Of a stretch of DNA of 40,761 nucleotides, positions 17,170 to 26,135 are shown piece by piece. A model generated the notes under the pieces. The model was not told where the DNA came from. It saw only the letters and a list, made by a program, of their open reading frames with translations, and searched no databases. Position 1 is the stretch's first letter; the number at the start of each line of letters is the position of its first letter. Origin of the DNA: Abyssibacter sp. (lineage in GTDB: Bacteria; Pseudomonadota; Gammaproteobacteria; Nevskiales; OUC007); the NCBI GenBank assembly GCA_023146115.1, contig JAGLCS010000035.1, forward strand, positions 1 to 40,761, written 5' to 3'. A program made the position numbers and the translations under genes.

Positions 17170-17930
17170 GTGCTCAGGCGCAGCACATGCGCCGGGGCGG
17201 GCCGGTCCAACGCATCGCGCATGAGGTTCAGCGCCACATGGTAGGCCTCAACCCCCTGGTCCAGCGCATCCGGGCCGGCGCGAGGCAATTCGTCGAAGAT
17301 CAACGCGATCAGACCCGGGCGTTTCGGTATGAGTGTCTGCGCACCATCGGCTGCCCGCCAGGGCGAGCGCGACGACAGGTGGTGATAAAGCACGCGGTCG
17401 CATGGCATGCCGGCCAGCCCGGGGCGGTCCAGCACGCCGCCGTCGAGATAAGGGCGGCCTCGCATCCACACCGGATGAAACATCAGGGGCACGGCGCAGG
17501 AGGCGCGTATGGCGGGCGCCAGGGCGCCGCTGTCGAGCACGCGTGTGCGGCGACCGAGCACGTCGTAAACCGAGACCGCGAGCGGAACGCGGCACTCGCC
17601 GAATGTCTTGACCGGGAGCCAGTCGTTGAGCAGCCGTTCAAACCGCTTGCCCCGGATCAGGCCGGGGCCGGGGAACGGGTCCCAGAAGTCTCGTTTCTGG
17701 ATATCCAGCAAGCGGTCGGAGATGGCTGAAGGCGACAGGCCGGCCGCCCAGCTCGCGCCAATGAGCGCGCCGGCGCTGGAGCCGCTGATGCGCGTGGGCC
17801 GGAGATGGCGCTCCGCCAGCGCATGCACCACGCCGGCGTGCGCGAAGAACCCGAAAAAACCGGATGACAGCGTCAGCCCGAAGGGTGCTAGCGCCAGCCA
17901 GGCGGCGAGCGTCGGGGCGTGCGTTGTCAC
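17166..17930 (-). CDS. Patatin-like phospholipase
   Basis: 254 residues from GTG. The catalytic dyad is visible as GSSAG (GxSxG nucleophile elbow, in ISGSSAGALIGASWAAGL) and DGG (YLDGGVLDRPG). The oxyanion region near the N-terminus reads LSSGFFGFFAHAGVVHAL, a diverged G-G-x-R/K-like motif. A predicted lipid acyl hydrolase, probably cytosolic or membrane-associated, as no clear signal peptide is seen. First gene of a tight minus-strand group with the DUF2007 protein and trmL. It is divergent from zapG (130 bp between starts). Substrate unknown. Confidence 0.88.
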   Translation of the reverse strand: MTTHAPTLAAWLALAPFGLTLSSGFFGFFAHAGVVHALAERHLRPTRISGSSAGALIGASWAAGLSPSAISDRLLDIQKRDFWDPFPGPGLIRGKRFERLLNDWLPVKTFGECRVPLAVSVYDVLGRRTRVLDSGALAPAIRASCAVPLMFHPVWMRGRPYLDGGVLDRPGLAGMPCDRVLYHHLSSRSPWRAADGAQTLIPKRPGLIALIFDELPRAGPDALDQGVEAYHVALNLMRDALDRPAPAHVLRLST

Positions 17931-18060
17931 GGCTGCTTGTTATTCTGCATAGCGACAATTGTAAGGGCTCGTGTTTCTCCTCAGAAACACTCGGCGGCCG
18001 CAATGGTCTGAGCTGTTGTGCCGCTGCACAGAATCCCGTTTTGCCAATGGAGACCGCCCG

Positions 18061-18444
18061 ATGGAGTTCGGACCCGAAATTAGCCTTGTTGCCCTGTTCC
18101 TCGGCCTGCTAGTCGGAGGGGCGATCGGATTCGCGATCGGGCGCGGCGGCATGTCGCGGGAGCGGGCGGCCCTGCGTAGCAGTCATGATGAGCAGGCGAA
18201 CCTCAAGCGCGAGATGGAGACGCATCTGCGCGAAACCGCGACGCTGATGGATCGTCTGGCCACCAACTATCAGGACGTTTACGCGCATCTTGCGGAAGGC
18301 GCCCGGCAGTTTGGTGCCGGTGAGATGCCGATGCCTTCTACACGTGCGTTGACCCACGAGCCCGATGGCGCAGATCAGGAACCCGGACCGCATGGTGCGG
18401 TGCCCAGCGCCAGGCCGCGCCGCGACGAACCCGTCACCGATTGA
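18061..18444 (+). CDS. zapG: ZapG/YhcB-type DUF1043 membrane protein
   Basis: 127 residues. One N-terminal transmembrane helix (LVALFLGLLVGGAIGFAIGR) is followed by a cytoplasmic coiled coil (RAALRSSHDEQANLKREMET) and the conserved family stretch LATNYQDVYAHLAEGARQF. YhcB/ZapG proteins link cell division with envelope growth in enterics. The C-terminal ~40 residues are Pro/Glu-rich and low in complexity. The ATG at 18061 is preferred because it directly precedes the helix; the frame is open for a further 90 bp upstream. Confidence 0.9.
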   Translation: MEFGPEISLVALFLGLLVGGAIGFAIGRGGMSRERAALRSSHDEQANLKREMETHLRETATLMDRLATNYQDVYAHLAEGARQFGAGEMPMPSTRALTHEPDGADQEPGPHGAVPSARPRRDEPVTD

Positions 18445-18496
18445 CGCGGCCTGGTCAGGCGCCTAACGTCGATCTGTCTGTATCAGGGAGTGAGCC

Positions 18497-18790
18497 ATGA
18501 GATCTTGGATCGCCGTCATTTTCGCCGCCATCATGTGTTTCAGCGCCACGACGGTTTCAGCCGCGAATGCCTCGGCACCGCATGAAGAACCATCGGCCGC
18601 TGCCATGACCTTCGACTTGTTGATCGTTCGTCCGCTGGGGCTGGTCACGACCGTCGCAGGCGCGGGCCTGTTCGTGTTGTCGGTGCCGTTCTCGGCCATC
18701 CAGGGCAAGTCGCCACTGGATGCCGCGGATACGCTGGTGGTCCAGCCGGCGCAGTTCACGTTCACGCGACCGCTTGGCGAGTCAGATTGA
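18497..18790 (+). CDS. Small exported or membrane protein, unknown
   Basis: 97 residues with a good ribosome site (GGGAG before ATG) and a signal peptide (WIAVIFAAIMCFSATTVSAANA). A second hydrophobic stretch (RPLGLVTTVAGAGLFVLSVPF) is probably membrane-embedded. Similar short proteins with an RPLGL..AGxxLF core occur next to various genes in gammaproteobacteria, but I do not know a function. Stands alone between zapG and the convergent small membrane gene. Confidence 0.72.
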   Translation: MRSWIAVIFAAIMCFSATTVSAANASAPHEEPSAAAMTFDLLIVRPLGLVTTVAGAGLFVLSVPFSAIQGKSPLDAADTLVVQPAQFTFTRPLGESD

Positions 18791-18816
18791 TTGCATAACG
18801 CGCAACGGCGAAACCC

Positions 18817-19152
18817 TTAGTGCAGGGTGATCCATAGCAGTAGCGCAAGCCCCGCCAGACCTAGCCCGGCGTGAACCCAACGGGCGGGTCGTGTGGTCAG
18901 GTGATCGCGGATTCGCTGTCGAAACAGCAATCCGCCGCTCGCCGTCGCAAAGCCCAGCAGCCCCACCAGGGGACCTTGCCCCGCGATTCCGGCATCGTGC
19001 GCGCCGGCGAATATCCATACCAGCGCCAGAACGCCCAACGCGGCATGCACCCCCCGGACCAGCGCGCGTCGCGGCATCGTGTCGCCGGACGCGAGCAGCG
19101 CGATCCCGCCGAGGCTGGCCAACACCATGAAACTGACGGCTGTGGCTAGCAT
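18817..19152 (-). CDS. Small four-helix membrane protein, unknown
   Basis: 111 residues with about four hydrophobic segments separated by short basic loops: VSFMVLASLGGIALLAS, LGVLALVWIFAG, LVGLLGFATASGGLLF and WVHAGLGLAGLALLLWI. Two His (GVHAALG, WVHAGLG) sit at helix starts in repeated V-H-A-x-L-G contexts, which may reflect an internal duplication or heme ligation; this is inference. It starts 18 bp after the stop of the M16 peptidase on the same strand and is likely co-transcribed with it. The longer overlapping frame here is not used because it lacks these segments. Confidence 0.75.
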   Translation of the reverse strand: MLATAVSFMVLASLGGIALLASGDTMPRRALVRGVHAALGVLALVWIFAGAHDAGIAGQGPLVGLLGFATASGGLLFRQRIRDHLTTRPARWVHAGLGLAGLALLLWITLH

Positions 19153-19170
19153 TGGAATCGGCTGCCCGGT

Positions 19171-21957
19171 TTAGCGCGCCGCAACCGGGAGGCCATCGAC
19201 GTCCAGGGTCTGTACCGGGCCCAGTTCCAGCGCGCGGATGTCGGTCTCGATGCGGTCCAGATCGCCGATGATGACCCAGGTCAGGGTGTCCGAATGAATC
19301 ACCGATTGCGCCAGCCCATCCACCGTTGACGTGTCCAGGGCCTGAACGCGGGACACGAATTGCTCGTACCAGCGCGGATCCAGCCCGTAGCGCACCGATT
19401 CGCTCAGCGTGCCTGCAACCTGACCGCTGGTTTCGTTGGAGCCTGGCAATTCCAGCGTGAGCCCGCTCTGGGCGGCGGCCAGCTCCGCGCCGGAGACAGG
19501 GCGTGATGATCCGATGGCGCGGGCTTCGGCGAGCATCTCTTGCATGGCATCGGCGGTTCGGTCGGTCTGCACCGGTGCGAACAGGATGAACGGCCGTTGC
19601 GCAGCCGTCGACGAGACGAAGCTGCGGGCGCCATAGGCCCAGCCCTTGTCCTCCCGTAGGTTCATGTTGAGCCGGGCCGTGAAGTTGCCGCCGAACAGCG
19701 CGTTGAGCGTGCGCAGGGCGGCTTCGTCGATGTCTCCGCGCGGCGGAATCAGTTGGCCCGCGAGAATCACCGATTGCTCGGCGCGCGGCTTGTCGATGAG
19801 GTAGACCCGCGCCTGTCCGGGTGCCGAAACGGTTGGCAAGGATTTGCTGGGGGGCGTCGGTCCGGCCGGGTTCCAGTCGCCAAAGTGCTTTTCCAGCAAG
19901 GGCTTGAACGTCGCCATGTCGATGTCGCCGACCGCAACCAGCGTTGCGTTTTCCGGTCGGATCCACTGCTGGTGGAAGCCGACCAGTTCGTCCCGCGTCA
20001 GCGCCGTGATCGCAGCTTCGGTTCCGGAGCCGGTGAGCGGCTGGGAATACGCATGTCCCTGCCCGTAGAGCAGCGGCGGCAGCAGGCGAGCCGCCAATGA
20101 GTTCGGCCGCGTCTTTTCCTGCTGAATACCGGCCAGCCAACGGGGTTTGAGGCGGTCCAGCTCGTCTGGTGGAAAGGCGGGGTGACGGACGATGTCGGCC
20201 ATGACGTCCATGGATGCATCAAGCTGCGGTGTCAGTGCTGACAGGCTGACCCTGCACTGGTCGACATTGGACGACGACGACAGCTGCGCGCCCAGGCGTT
20301 CGAGTTCGGCGGCGAGGCCTAGCGAGTCACGCTGCCCGGTGCCCTCATCGAGCATGGCCATGGTCATTGATGCCGTGCCGGGCCGGGCGAACTGATCGGC
20401 GGCATAACCCGCGTCGAACAGCAGCCGCAATTCGACCAGCGGAACGGTGTCGCGCTGCGCGAGCATGACACGCATGCCATTCGACAGCGTCGCTTGCTCA
20501 ACCGTTGGCAGGCGCAGGTCGGGTGGCATGCCCGGCTGCGGCAAGTGGCTGCGGTCCACCGACTCGCCGCTCGCGGCCGCCACGCCTTGCATGGGTTCCA
20601 CCGTCAGCGTGTAGACGCCATCGGTCAGCCACTGTTGGCCCACCTGTTGAAGGTCGTTCGTCGTCGCGGTCTCCAGCACATCCAGGTACCGCTTGTACGC
20701 ATCTGGCGACCCGCCGAACACCGCTGAGCGCGCGAGAATTCCGGATTTGCCCGAGCTGCCGCCGATGCGCTCGGCGCCGCGGATGAAGCCGGCGCCCACC
20801 CGCGCCCGAACCCGGGCGAGCTCATCGGCCGTGGGGCCGGATTCGATCAGGCGGGTCAGTTCGTCGTTCATCGCGGCCTCGACCGCGGCGGCGTCGCCAC
20901 CGGGCCGAACGGTGGCCGACATGATGAACTGCGACCCGAGTTCCTTGGGCCAAAGGCCCGCGCTGACCTGCGTGGCGATCTGATCGTCGTACACAAGCCG
21001 TTGATACAGCCGGCTGTTCTTGCCGCTGCCCAGCACATCGCTGAACAAGTCCAGTTCGCTGGTGGCGCGGCTGTCGACACCCGGCACGTTCCAGACTTTG
21101 TAGATCCGTTGTTGTGGCACCTCGTCCATCAGCACTTCGCGGCGCTCGCCACGCATCTTCGCGATCCACTGGGTTTTGCGCGAAATGGGTGGGCCGGGTT
21201 CGATGCCGCCGAAATAATGCTTCACGCGTTCCAGTGCCGCCTGGGTGTCGACGTCGCCGGCGATGACCAGCGTTGCGTTGTTGGGGCCGTAGTAGCGACG
21301 GAACCACGCGTGTACGTCGTCCAGGGAAGCGGCTTCGAGATCCTCCATCGAGCCGATGGTCGACCAGCTGTACGGATGGCCCTCCGGATAGGTCGAGCCG
21401 ACCATCGTGTCCCACACCTTGCCGTAGGGCTGGTTCTCGCCCTGGCGCTTTTCGTTCTTGACCACCTCACGCTGCTCGTCGAGCTTGTCCTGGGTGATCG
21501 CGCCGAGCAGATGACCCATGCGATCCGATTCCAGCCAGAGCAGCATGTCCAGTGCTGGCGCGGGTACCGTGCCGTAGTAATTGGTGCGGTCGACATTTGT
21601 CGTGCCGTTGAGGCCGGTCGCCCCCACGCGCTCCAGTGGGCGGAAGAATTCGTCGTCGTGATGTTCGGATCCGTTGAACATCAAATGCTCGAACAGGTGG
21701 GCGAAGCCGGTCTTGCCCCGCGCTTCGTCCTTGGAGCCGACGTGATACCAGAGGTTGACCGCGACAATGGGGGCCTTGTGATCTTCGTGGATCACCACCC
21801 GCAGGCCGTTGTCCAGCGTGAATGCCTGATATGGAATATCCAGCGAGGGGATGTCCACGCCGGCCGGCGCGGTGGCGGGCGGGGTCGGGTCAGACCGCAA
21901 GGCAGCGCAGCCGCCAAGGAGTGCAAGCGCGGCGACCGCGCAGATGAGTTGGCGCAT
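19171..21957 (-). CDS. M16 (insulinase family) zinc metallopeptidase lipoprotein
   Basis: 928 residues with a lipobox (LALLGGC, Cys17), so a membrane-anchored periplasmic peptidase. The protein contains two M16 halves in tandem. The N-terminal half has the inverted zinc motif H87-L-F-E90-H91 (FAHLFEHLMFNG) and the downstream NNATLVIAGDVD segment. The C-terminal half (from about residue 490, TLSNGMRVMLAQRDTVPLVEL) lacks an HxxEH and should be the non-catalytic lobe that closes the chamber. Likely degrades peptides or misprocessed envelope proteins. Divergent from ampD; followed by a small membrane gene. Confidence 0.93.
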   Translation of the reverse strand: MRQLICAVAALALLGGCAALRSDPTPPATAPAGVDIPSLDIPYQAFTLDNGLRVVIHEDHKAPIVAVNLWYHVGSKDEARGKTGFAHLFEHLMFNGSEHHDDEFFRPLERVGATGLNGTTNVDRTNYYGTVPAPALDMLLWLESDRMGHLLGAITQDKLDEQREVVKNEKRQGENQPYGKVWDTMVGSTYPEGHPYSWSTIGSMEDLEAASLDDVHAWFRRYYGPNNATLVIAGDVDTQAALERVKHYFGGIEPGPPISRKTQWIAKMRGERREVLMDEVPQQRIYKVWNVPGVDSRATSELDLFSDVLGSGKNSRLYQRLVYDDQIATQVSAGLWPKELGSQFIMSATVRPGGDAAAVEAAMNDELTRLIESGPTADELARVRARVGAGFIRGAERIGGSSGKSGILARSAVFGGSPDAYKRYLDVLETATTNDLQQVGQQWLTDGVYTLTVEPMQGVAAASGESVDRSHLPQPGMPPDLRLPTVEQATLSNGMRVMLAQRDTVPLVELRLLFDAGYAADQFARPGTASMTMAMLDEGTGQRDSLGLAAELERLGAQLSSSSNVDQCRVSLSALTPQLDASMDVMADIVRHPAFPPDELDRLKPRWLAGIQQEKTRPNSLAARLLPPLLYGQGHAYSQPLTGSGTEAAITALTRDELVGFHQQWIRPENATLVAVGDIDMATFKPLLEKHFGDWNPAGPTPPSKSLPTVSAPGQARVYLIDKPRAEQSVILAGQLIPPRGDIDEAALRTLNALFGGNFTARLNMNLREDKGWAYGARSFVSSTAAQRPFILFAPVQTDRTADAMQEMLAEARAIGSSRPVSGAELAAAQSGLTLELPGSNETSGQVAGTLSESVRYGLDPRWYEQFVSRVQALDTSTVDGLAQSVIHSDTLTWVIIGDLDRIETDIRALELGPVQTLDVDGLPVAAR

Positions 21958-22107
21958 GAACGATGGTGGGTCGGTTTCTGGGACGCCCTAGCCTAGGGAA
22001 ACTCCGATGGAATCGCACGACCAAGATCGCTTGCCCCGCACGGCTGCTCAGGCGTCGGTCGCGTGCCGCTGGTGTTTCGTGGTGTCAGCCCCGCTAAGCT
22101 ACGCCGC

Positions 22108-22671
22108 ATGTTGCGTGTGAATAAGCGGTCAGGTTGGGTCGACAACGTTGCGCGTTGTCCTTCGCCCAATTGCGATGAGCGGCCCGAAGGCGTGACAGTG
22201 GACTTGCTGGTGATTCACGGCATCAGCCTGCCGCCTGGGGAGTTCGGCGGGCCCTGGATTGTCGATTTGTTCACGAACTGTCTCGACCCCGCCCGGCATC
22301 CGTACTTTGCGGACATCCACCGACTGCAGGTGTCTGCGCATTTTCTCATCCGCCGTGATGGTCATCTGATCCAGTTTGTGCCGACGAGCAAGCGGGCCTG
22401 GCATGCTGGCATCTCGCAGTTCGACGGGCGCGAGCGCTGCAATGATTTTTCCATTGGCATCGAGCTGGAAGGCGTCGATGATCAGGCGTACGCCGAACCG
22501 CAGTATCGGCAGCTCGCCCGTTTGACCCATGCAATCCAGAGGGCGTATCCGGTGATTGCGGATGATCGGATCGTGGGGCACAGCGATGTTGCTCCGGGGC
22601 GCAAGACCGATCCGGGCGTCGCCTTTGATTGGGGCCAATATCGGCAGTTGATGAGGGAGCAGGGCGCATGA
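22108..22671 (+). CDS. ampD: 1,6-anhydro-N-acetylmuramyl-L-alanine amidase AmpD
   Basis: Cytosolic zinc amidase of peptidoglycan recycling that removes the stem peptide from anhydromuropeptides, thereby lowering the inducer of AmpC-type beta-lactamases. 187 residues. Zinc ligands are His37 (LLVIHGISLPPGEFGG) and the His/Asp pair of GHSDVAPGRKTDPG; RAWHAGIS is the family signature. The ATG at 22108 gives the usual compact N-terminus. The stop overlaps the ampE start by 4 bp (ATGA). No ampR or ampC is seen nearby. Confidence 0.96.
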   Translation: MLRVNKRSGWVDNVARCPSPNCDERPEGVTVDLLVIHGISLPPGEFGGPWIVDLFTNCLDPARHPYFADIHRLQVSAHFLIRRDGHLIQFVPTSKRAWHAGISQFDGRERCNDFSIGIELEGVDDQAYAEPQYRQLARLTHAIQRAYPVIADDRIVGHSDVAPGRKTDPGVAFDWGQYRQLMREQGA

Positions 22672-23564
22672 TTCTGTTATCGATGGTGCTGGCGCTGGCG
22701 ATTGAGCGGGTGCTGAGCCACCTGGAAGGCTGGCGAGAACACGCCCTGTTCGAACGGTATGTGCGCTGGCTGCATGGCGTGGCGGGGGCGGGGATCTGGA
22801 ATTCGCCGCTGATGCTGGTCGTCTTGCTGGCCCCGGCATTGCTGCTGACGGGGCTGCTTCAGTGGCTGCTCGCCGAAGCCGTCTACGGCGTGCTGGGTTT
22901 CGTGTTCTCGACGCTGGTGCTGCTGCTGTCGCTAGGCCCGCGTGATCTGGGCGAAGAGATCCGCGCGCTGCTGGCGGCGCGTGAGAATGGAGACGCCGAA
23001 GGCGCTGAGCGTATTCGTCTCGATCTGCTCGAAACACCGGGTCGCCTGACGCTAACGCCCCAGGGACAGGACCGGCGTTCGGTGGTCGCGGCCATCTGCA
23101 TCCAGGCGCATGAGCGCAGCTTTGCGGTGTTGATGTGGTTCTTCGTGCTCGGCCCGGTCGGTGCATTGGGCTATCGACTGATCTCAGGGCTGCCACGGGT
23201 GCTCGCAGACCTGGGGGATGCACCGAAGGTGCTGGAACCCGCGACCCGATTGCATGGCGTGATGGCATGGGTCCCTGCCCGGATCACGCAAATGCTCTAC
23301 GCGCTCGCTGGCAGTACCGACGACGCGCTGGCCGAACGCCAGCGGGCGACGCAGAGCCTGGCTCCGAACTGGGTCTCCGAAACCTGGAGGCAGCTCGCCG
23401 CGGTGGGCGTAGGCGCGCTGAACGTTGAGGAAGATGGCAACGCTCCAGCGGCCCCACGCTCGCTGGACGCCGCGCTGGAATCCGTGCTGGCGCTGCGGGG
23501 GCGATCCTTGCTCGTGCTGCTGGCCTTGCTGGCCTTGCCCACGATCGGTGGCTGGCTGGCATGA
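22668..23564 (+). CDS. ampE: AmpE family membrane protein
   Basis: 298 residues with about four hydrophobic helices (PLMLVVLLAPALLLTGLL, VLGFVFSTLVLLLSLG, FAVLMWFFVLGPVGALGYRL and LLVLLALLALPTIGG). The opening MILLSMVLALAIERVL and the central GPRDLGEEIRALLAARENGD fit AmpE, an inner-membrane protein of unknown activity co-transcribed with ampD. Coupled to ampD (ATGA overlap) and to the next gene, the btuF homologue, also with ATGA, which is a less common operon extension. Confidence 0.93.
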   Translation: MILLSMVLALAIERVLSHLEGWREHALFERYVRWLHGVAGAGIWNSPLMLVVLLAPALLLTGLLQWLLAEAVYGVLGFVFSTLVLLLSLGPRDLGEEIRALLAARENGDAEGAERIRLDLLETPGRLTLTPQGQDRRSVVAAICIQAHERSFAVLMWFFVLGPVGALGYRLISGLPRVLADLGDAPKVLEPATRLHGVMAWVPARITQMLYALAGSTDDALAERQRATQSLAPNWVSETWRQLAAVGVGALNVEEDGNAPAAPRSLDAALESVLALRGRSLLVLLALLALPTIGGWLA

Positions 23565-24415
23565 GTATTCGCGCCTGCTGGGCAGGCGTGCTGTTGCTCA
23601 TCCTGCCGGTGTCGTCCGTCTCGGCCGCGGAGCGTGTGATCACGCTCGCGCCGCACCTTGCCGAGTTGGTGGTGGCTGCCGGGGCCGGTGATCAACTGGT
23701 GGGTGTGAGTCGCTTCTCCGACTTTCCGCCACAGGTGGCTGTACTGCCTGCGGTGGGCGACGCCTTCAATTTCAACTACGAACAAATGCTGGCGCTCCAG
23801 CCGACGCTGTTGCTCGCCTGGGCGGGCGGCACACCGGCGTCGGAAATCGCGCGCCTCCGCACCTTGGGCTTGCGTGTCGAAACCGTCCAGGTGCAGCGCC
23901 TGAATGATGTCGCTGCGGCCCTGCGGCAGGTCGGCCGCTTGCTGCAGACGGAGGACGTGGCCGACATCGCGGCGCAGTCGTTCACCGACCAGTTGGACGC
24001 ACTGCGGGTCGATGTGGACGACCCGGTCGCCGTCTACTTCCAGGTCTCAATGGCGCCGCTTTATACGTTGAACGGCAACCACGTCGCCTCGGATGTGATC
24101 CGCTTGTGCGGTGGCCGTAATGTGTTCGCGGATGCGCCGATGCTCGCGCCGCAGATCAGCCGCGAGGCGGTGCTGGCGGAGCAGCCTGATGTGATTCTCT
24201 ACAGCGGCGAGCAGGGCGCCACACCATGGCAAACGCTCCGGAGCAACCCGGAGGTTCTGGATGCGGTATTGGCACGCATTCCCCCGGATTGGCTGACCCG
24301 GCCCGGCCCCAGGCTGGTGAAGGGCGCAAAGGCCGTTTGCGAGGTGCTGGCCGGTGTCAGATCTGCCAGGTCGTTTCCTGCGGATTCGCATCCCGCGCCA
24401 GGTGGCGCGCGATGA
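23561..24415 (+). CDS. btuF: Periplasmic cobalamin-binding protein BtuF
   Basis: 284 residues with a signal peptide (ACWAGVLLLILPVSSVSA). It has a class III substrate-binding fold: RVITLAPHLAELVVAAGAGDQLVGV, the Tyr/Trp-containing segment FNYEQMLALQPTLLLAWAGG and LRTLGLRVETVQVQRLNDVAAAL. It would deliver vitamin B12 to a BtuCD importer; no btuC or btuD lies in the window. The neighbouring B12 genes on the opposite strand strengthen B12 over a siderophore or heme ligand. The ATG overlaps the ampE stop by 4 bp; the 3' end overlaps the convergent adenosyltransferase by 59 bp. Confidence 0.9.
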   Translation: MSIRACWAGVLLLILPVSSVSAAERVITLAPHLAELVVAAGAGDQLVGVSRFSDFPPQVAVLPAVGDAFNFNYEQMLALQPTLLLAWAGGTPASEIARLRTLGLRVETVQVQRLNDVAAALRQVGRLLQTEDVADIAAQSFTDQLDALRVDVDDPVAVYFQVSMAPLYTLNGNHVASDVIRLCGGRNVFADAPMLAPQISREAVLAEQPDVILYSGEQGATPWQTLRSNPEVLDAVLARIPPDWLTRPGPRLVKGAKAVCEVLAGVRSARSFPADSHPAPGGAR

Positions 24416-24899
24416 CAAACAGCAGGTCCGACAATCGGTTGAGATAAATTGCAGGCGTCTGCGCTTCGTCCGGCTCGGTCTCGATCAGGCGCCACACCGC
24501 ACGCTCGGCGCGCCGGCACACGGCGCGCGCCAGATGCGCCGTGGTCACGGTTTGCGGGCCGGCGGGGAGCACAAATTCCCTGAGCGGAGGCAGGGCATCG
24601 TTCAGCGACTCGATCGCCTGCTCGAGCGCGGTGATATGCGCCGCCTCGAGCAGGTTTTCGCCGGGCATGGACAGGCCGCCGCCCAGGTTGAACAACTGGT
24701 GCTGGACCGGGAGCAGCGGCGCCGCCAGCCTGGCCGGCGGACCAAGGGCCAGAAGACCTCCGATCAAGGCGTTCAGCTCGTCCACGTCGCCCATGGCCTC
24801 GAAGCGAACATGGGTCTTGGGCAAACGGGCACCGCCGGCCAAGCCGCTGGTGCCCGCATCGCCCGTGCGGGTGACGATCTTGCTGAGGCGATGGCCCAT
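24357..24899 (-). CDS. PduO-type cob(I)alamin adenosyltransferase
   Basis: 180 residues. Converts cob(I)alamin plus ATP to adenosylcobalamin. PduO-type motifs: the N-terminal ATP-binding TRTGDAGTSGLAGGARLPK, ALGDVDELN-like text (EAMGDVDELNALIGGLLAL), the Arg-rich helix RAVCRRAERAVW and YLNRLSDLLFVIARH. Lies 12 bp downstream of the propeller-like lipoprotein and is the third gene of the riboswitch-led operon. Its 3' end overlaps btuF by 59 bp, so the two convergent transcripts are complementary there. Confidence 0.94.
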   Translation of the reverse strand: MGHRLSKIVTRTGDAGTSGLAGGARLPKTHVRFEAMGDVDELNALIGGLLALGPPARLAAPLLPVQHQLFNLGGGLSMPGENLLEAAHITALEQAIESLNDALPPLREFVLPAGPQTVTTAHLARAVCRRAERAVWRLIETEPDEAQTPAIYLNRLSDLLFVIARHLARDANPQETTWQI

Positions 24900-24911
24900 G
24901 AACGGCTCCGG

Positions 24912-26135
24912 TTACGGTTGGTTGGTGAATTCGATGCGTGCGGGATTCCGGCTCAGCGGAATCAGCGTCTGCACGACAGCGTCGTCCAGCGTATCGAGAA
25001 TCGTGATGCCGGGATTGCTGCCATCGCCACGACCAACCCAAAGACGCTGGCCGATGTCGGCCGTCAGTGCGGTCAGGCTCGTGCCGCCCAGGCCGGCGAC
25101 GGGCTGTGGAGCGCCGCCATCCGTATCGAGAAACGCGCCCGTGCGGGGATTGATTCGATAAAGGCTGTTGTTGCCGAAGCCGGCCGAGCTGATCACGTAA
25201 GCGAGCTGCTCGTTGATGATCACCAAATCGCTGATCTGCCCGGTGGTCGCGGAATCGTCAATCAGCAGCGTGGTTTCGTAGGTCACCGGATCAATCGTGA
25301 CCAGACCGCCGTCATAGTTCGGTGTGGACTCGAAGGTGTCCGGATCGAAGCTGGAACTGCCAGGTGCGACGACATAGATCAGACCCAGGCTGGCGTCGTA
25401 GATCAAGTCGGCATCATCGGATGTGAGCGGATTGCGGACCGGCAGAGGAATGCCGCCCAGGATCGGGTCCTGGCTGGTGTTGATTTCGGTGTCGGTGCTG
25501 GTATCGAACACCGCGACATAGGCATCGTAAGCGGTGAAGCTGTCATCGAAGCGTTGCATGGCGATGAATAGTTTGCCGTCGACGACAATGCCGCGGGTCA
25601 TGTTCGGGTTGGTCGAAGCGTTGGGGCTATAGGCGGACAGATCGAGTTCGCCGCGCTTGAAGTCCGCCTCCGCGGTTACGCTGGGGTCAACAATCCACGC
25701 ATCCGGCTGGCCGTAACGCAGCAGATAGGCCTTGTCGACTGCGGCGAAGGCCAGGTCGTAGGGATTGGCGGAGGTCTCGTCGTCGGCGTCCAGCGTCGAG
25801 AACTGCCAGATCGGGGTGGCAGGCGCGTCCAGGCTGTATTTGGTGATGGTGTCGAGATTGAATCGGCGCAGCTTGTACAGATGCTCACCTGCCGTTGTCA
25901 CGCTGATGTCGGATTCCCCGGCGTCCAGGTTGCCGGTGGTCGTGTAAGGAGCCTCGATGTCCACCAACGCATGCGCGCCGCTGGTGAAATCGTCGGCTTG
26001 TGTGGTCACGACGGCGCGCGGTGCTTCGTCGATGACGAACCCGTCGTCCTCTATGGTGCTGGTGTCGCAGGCGGCGAGTATCAGTGCCGCGAGCGCGGCG
26101 CTGGTGAGTCGACAAGCATGAACGGGTTGGGTCAT
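24912..26135 (-). CDS. Beta-propeller-like lipoprotein in B12 operon (BtuG-like by position)
   Basis: 407 residues; ATG with GGGAG six bases upstream. The signal peptide ends in a lipobox (LAALILAAC, Cys23), so it is a lipoprotein. The mature part shows repeating ~45-60 residue units rich in strand-turn-strand patterns with Asp/Thr-rich loops (VDPSVTAEADF, VAVFDTSTDTEIN, GGLVTIDPVTYETTLLI, SLYRINPRTGAFL, ITILDTLDDAVVQTLIPL), typical of YncE/YVTN-like beta-propellers. It overlaps the btuB stop by 4 bp (ATGA). A lipoprotein propeller next to a B12 TonB receptor recalls BtuG of Bacteroides, which captures B12 at the surface; homology is not shown here. Acidic overall. Confidence 0.82.
   Translation of the reverse strand: MTQPVHACRLTSAALAALILAACDTSTIEDDGFVIDEAPRAVVTTQADDFTSGAHALVDIEAPYTTTGNLDAGESDISVTTAGEHLYKLRRFNLDTITKYSLDAPATPIWQFSTLDADDETSANPYDLAFAAVDKAYLLRYGQPDAWIVDPSVTAEADFKRGELDLSAYSPNASTNPNMTRGIVVDGKLFIAMQRFDDSFTAYDAYVAVFDTSTDTEINTSQDPILGGIPLPVRNPLTSDDADLIYDASLGLIYVVAPGSSSFDPDTFESTPNYDGGLVTIDPVTYETTLLIDDSATTGQISDLVIINEQLAYVISSAGFGNNSLYRINPRTGAFLDTDGGAPQPVAGLGGTSLTALTADIGQRLWVGRGDGSNPGITILDTLDDAVVQTLIPLSRNPARIEFTNQP

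Noticed and set aside
18782-20140. Long minus-strand open frame (452 codons) overlapping the M16 gene
   Set aside because: Out of frame with the M16 peptidase and the small membrane gene; Arg/Gly-rich low-complexity translation typical of GC-rich shadow frames.
24354-25571. Plus-strand open frame (405 codons) across the adenosyltransferase and propeller genes
   Set aside because: Antisense to two well-supported genes with no motif or ribosome site of its own.
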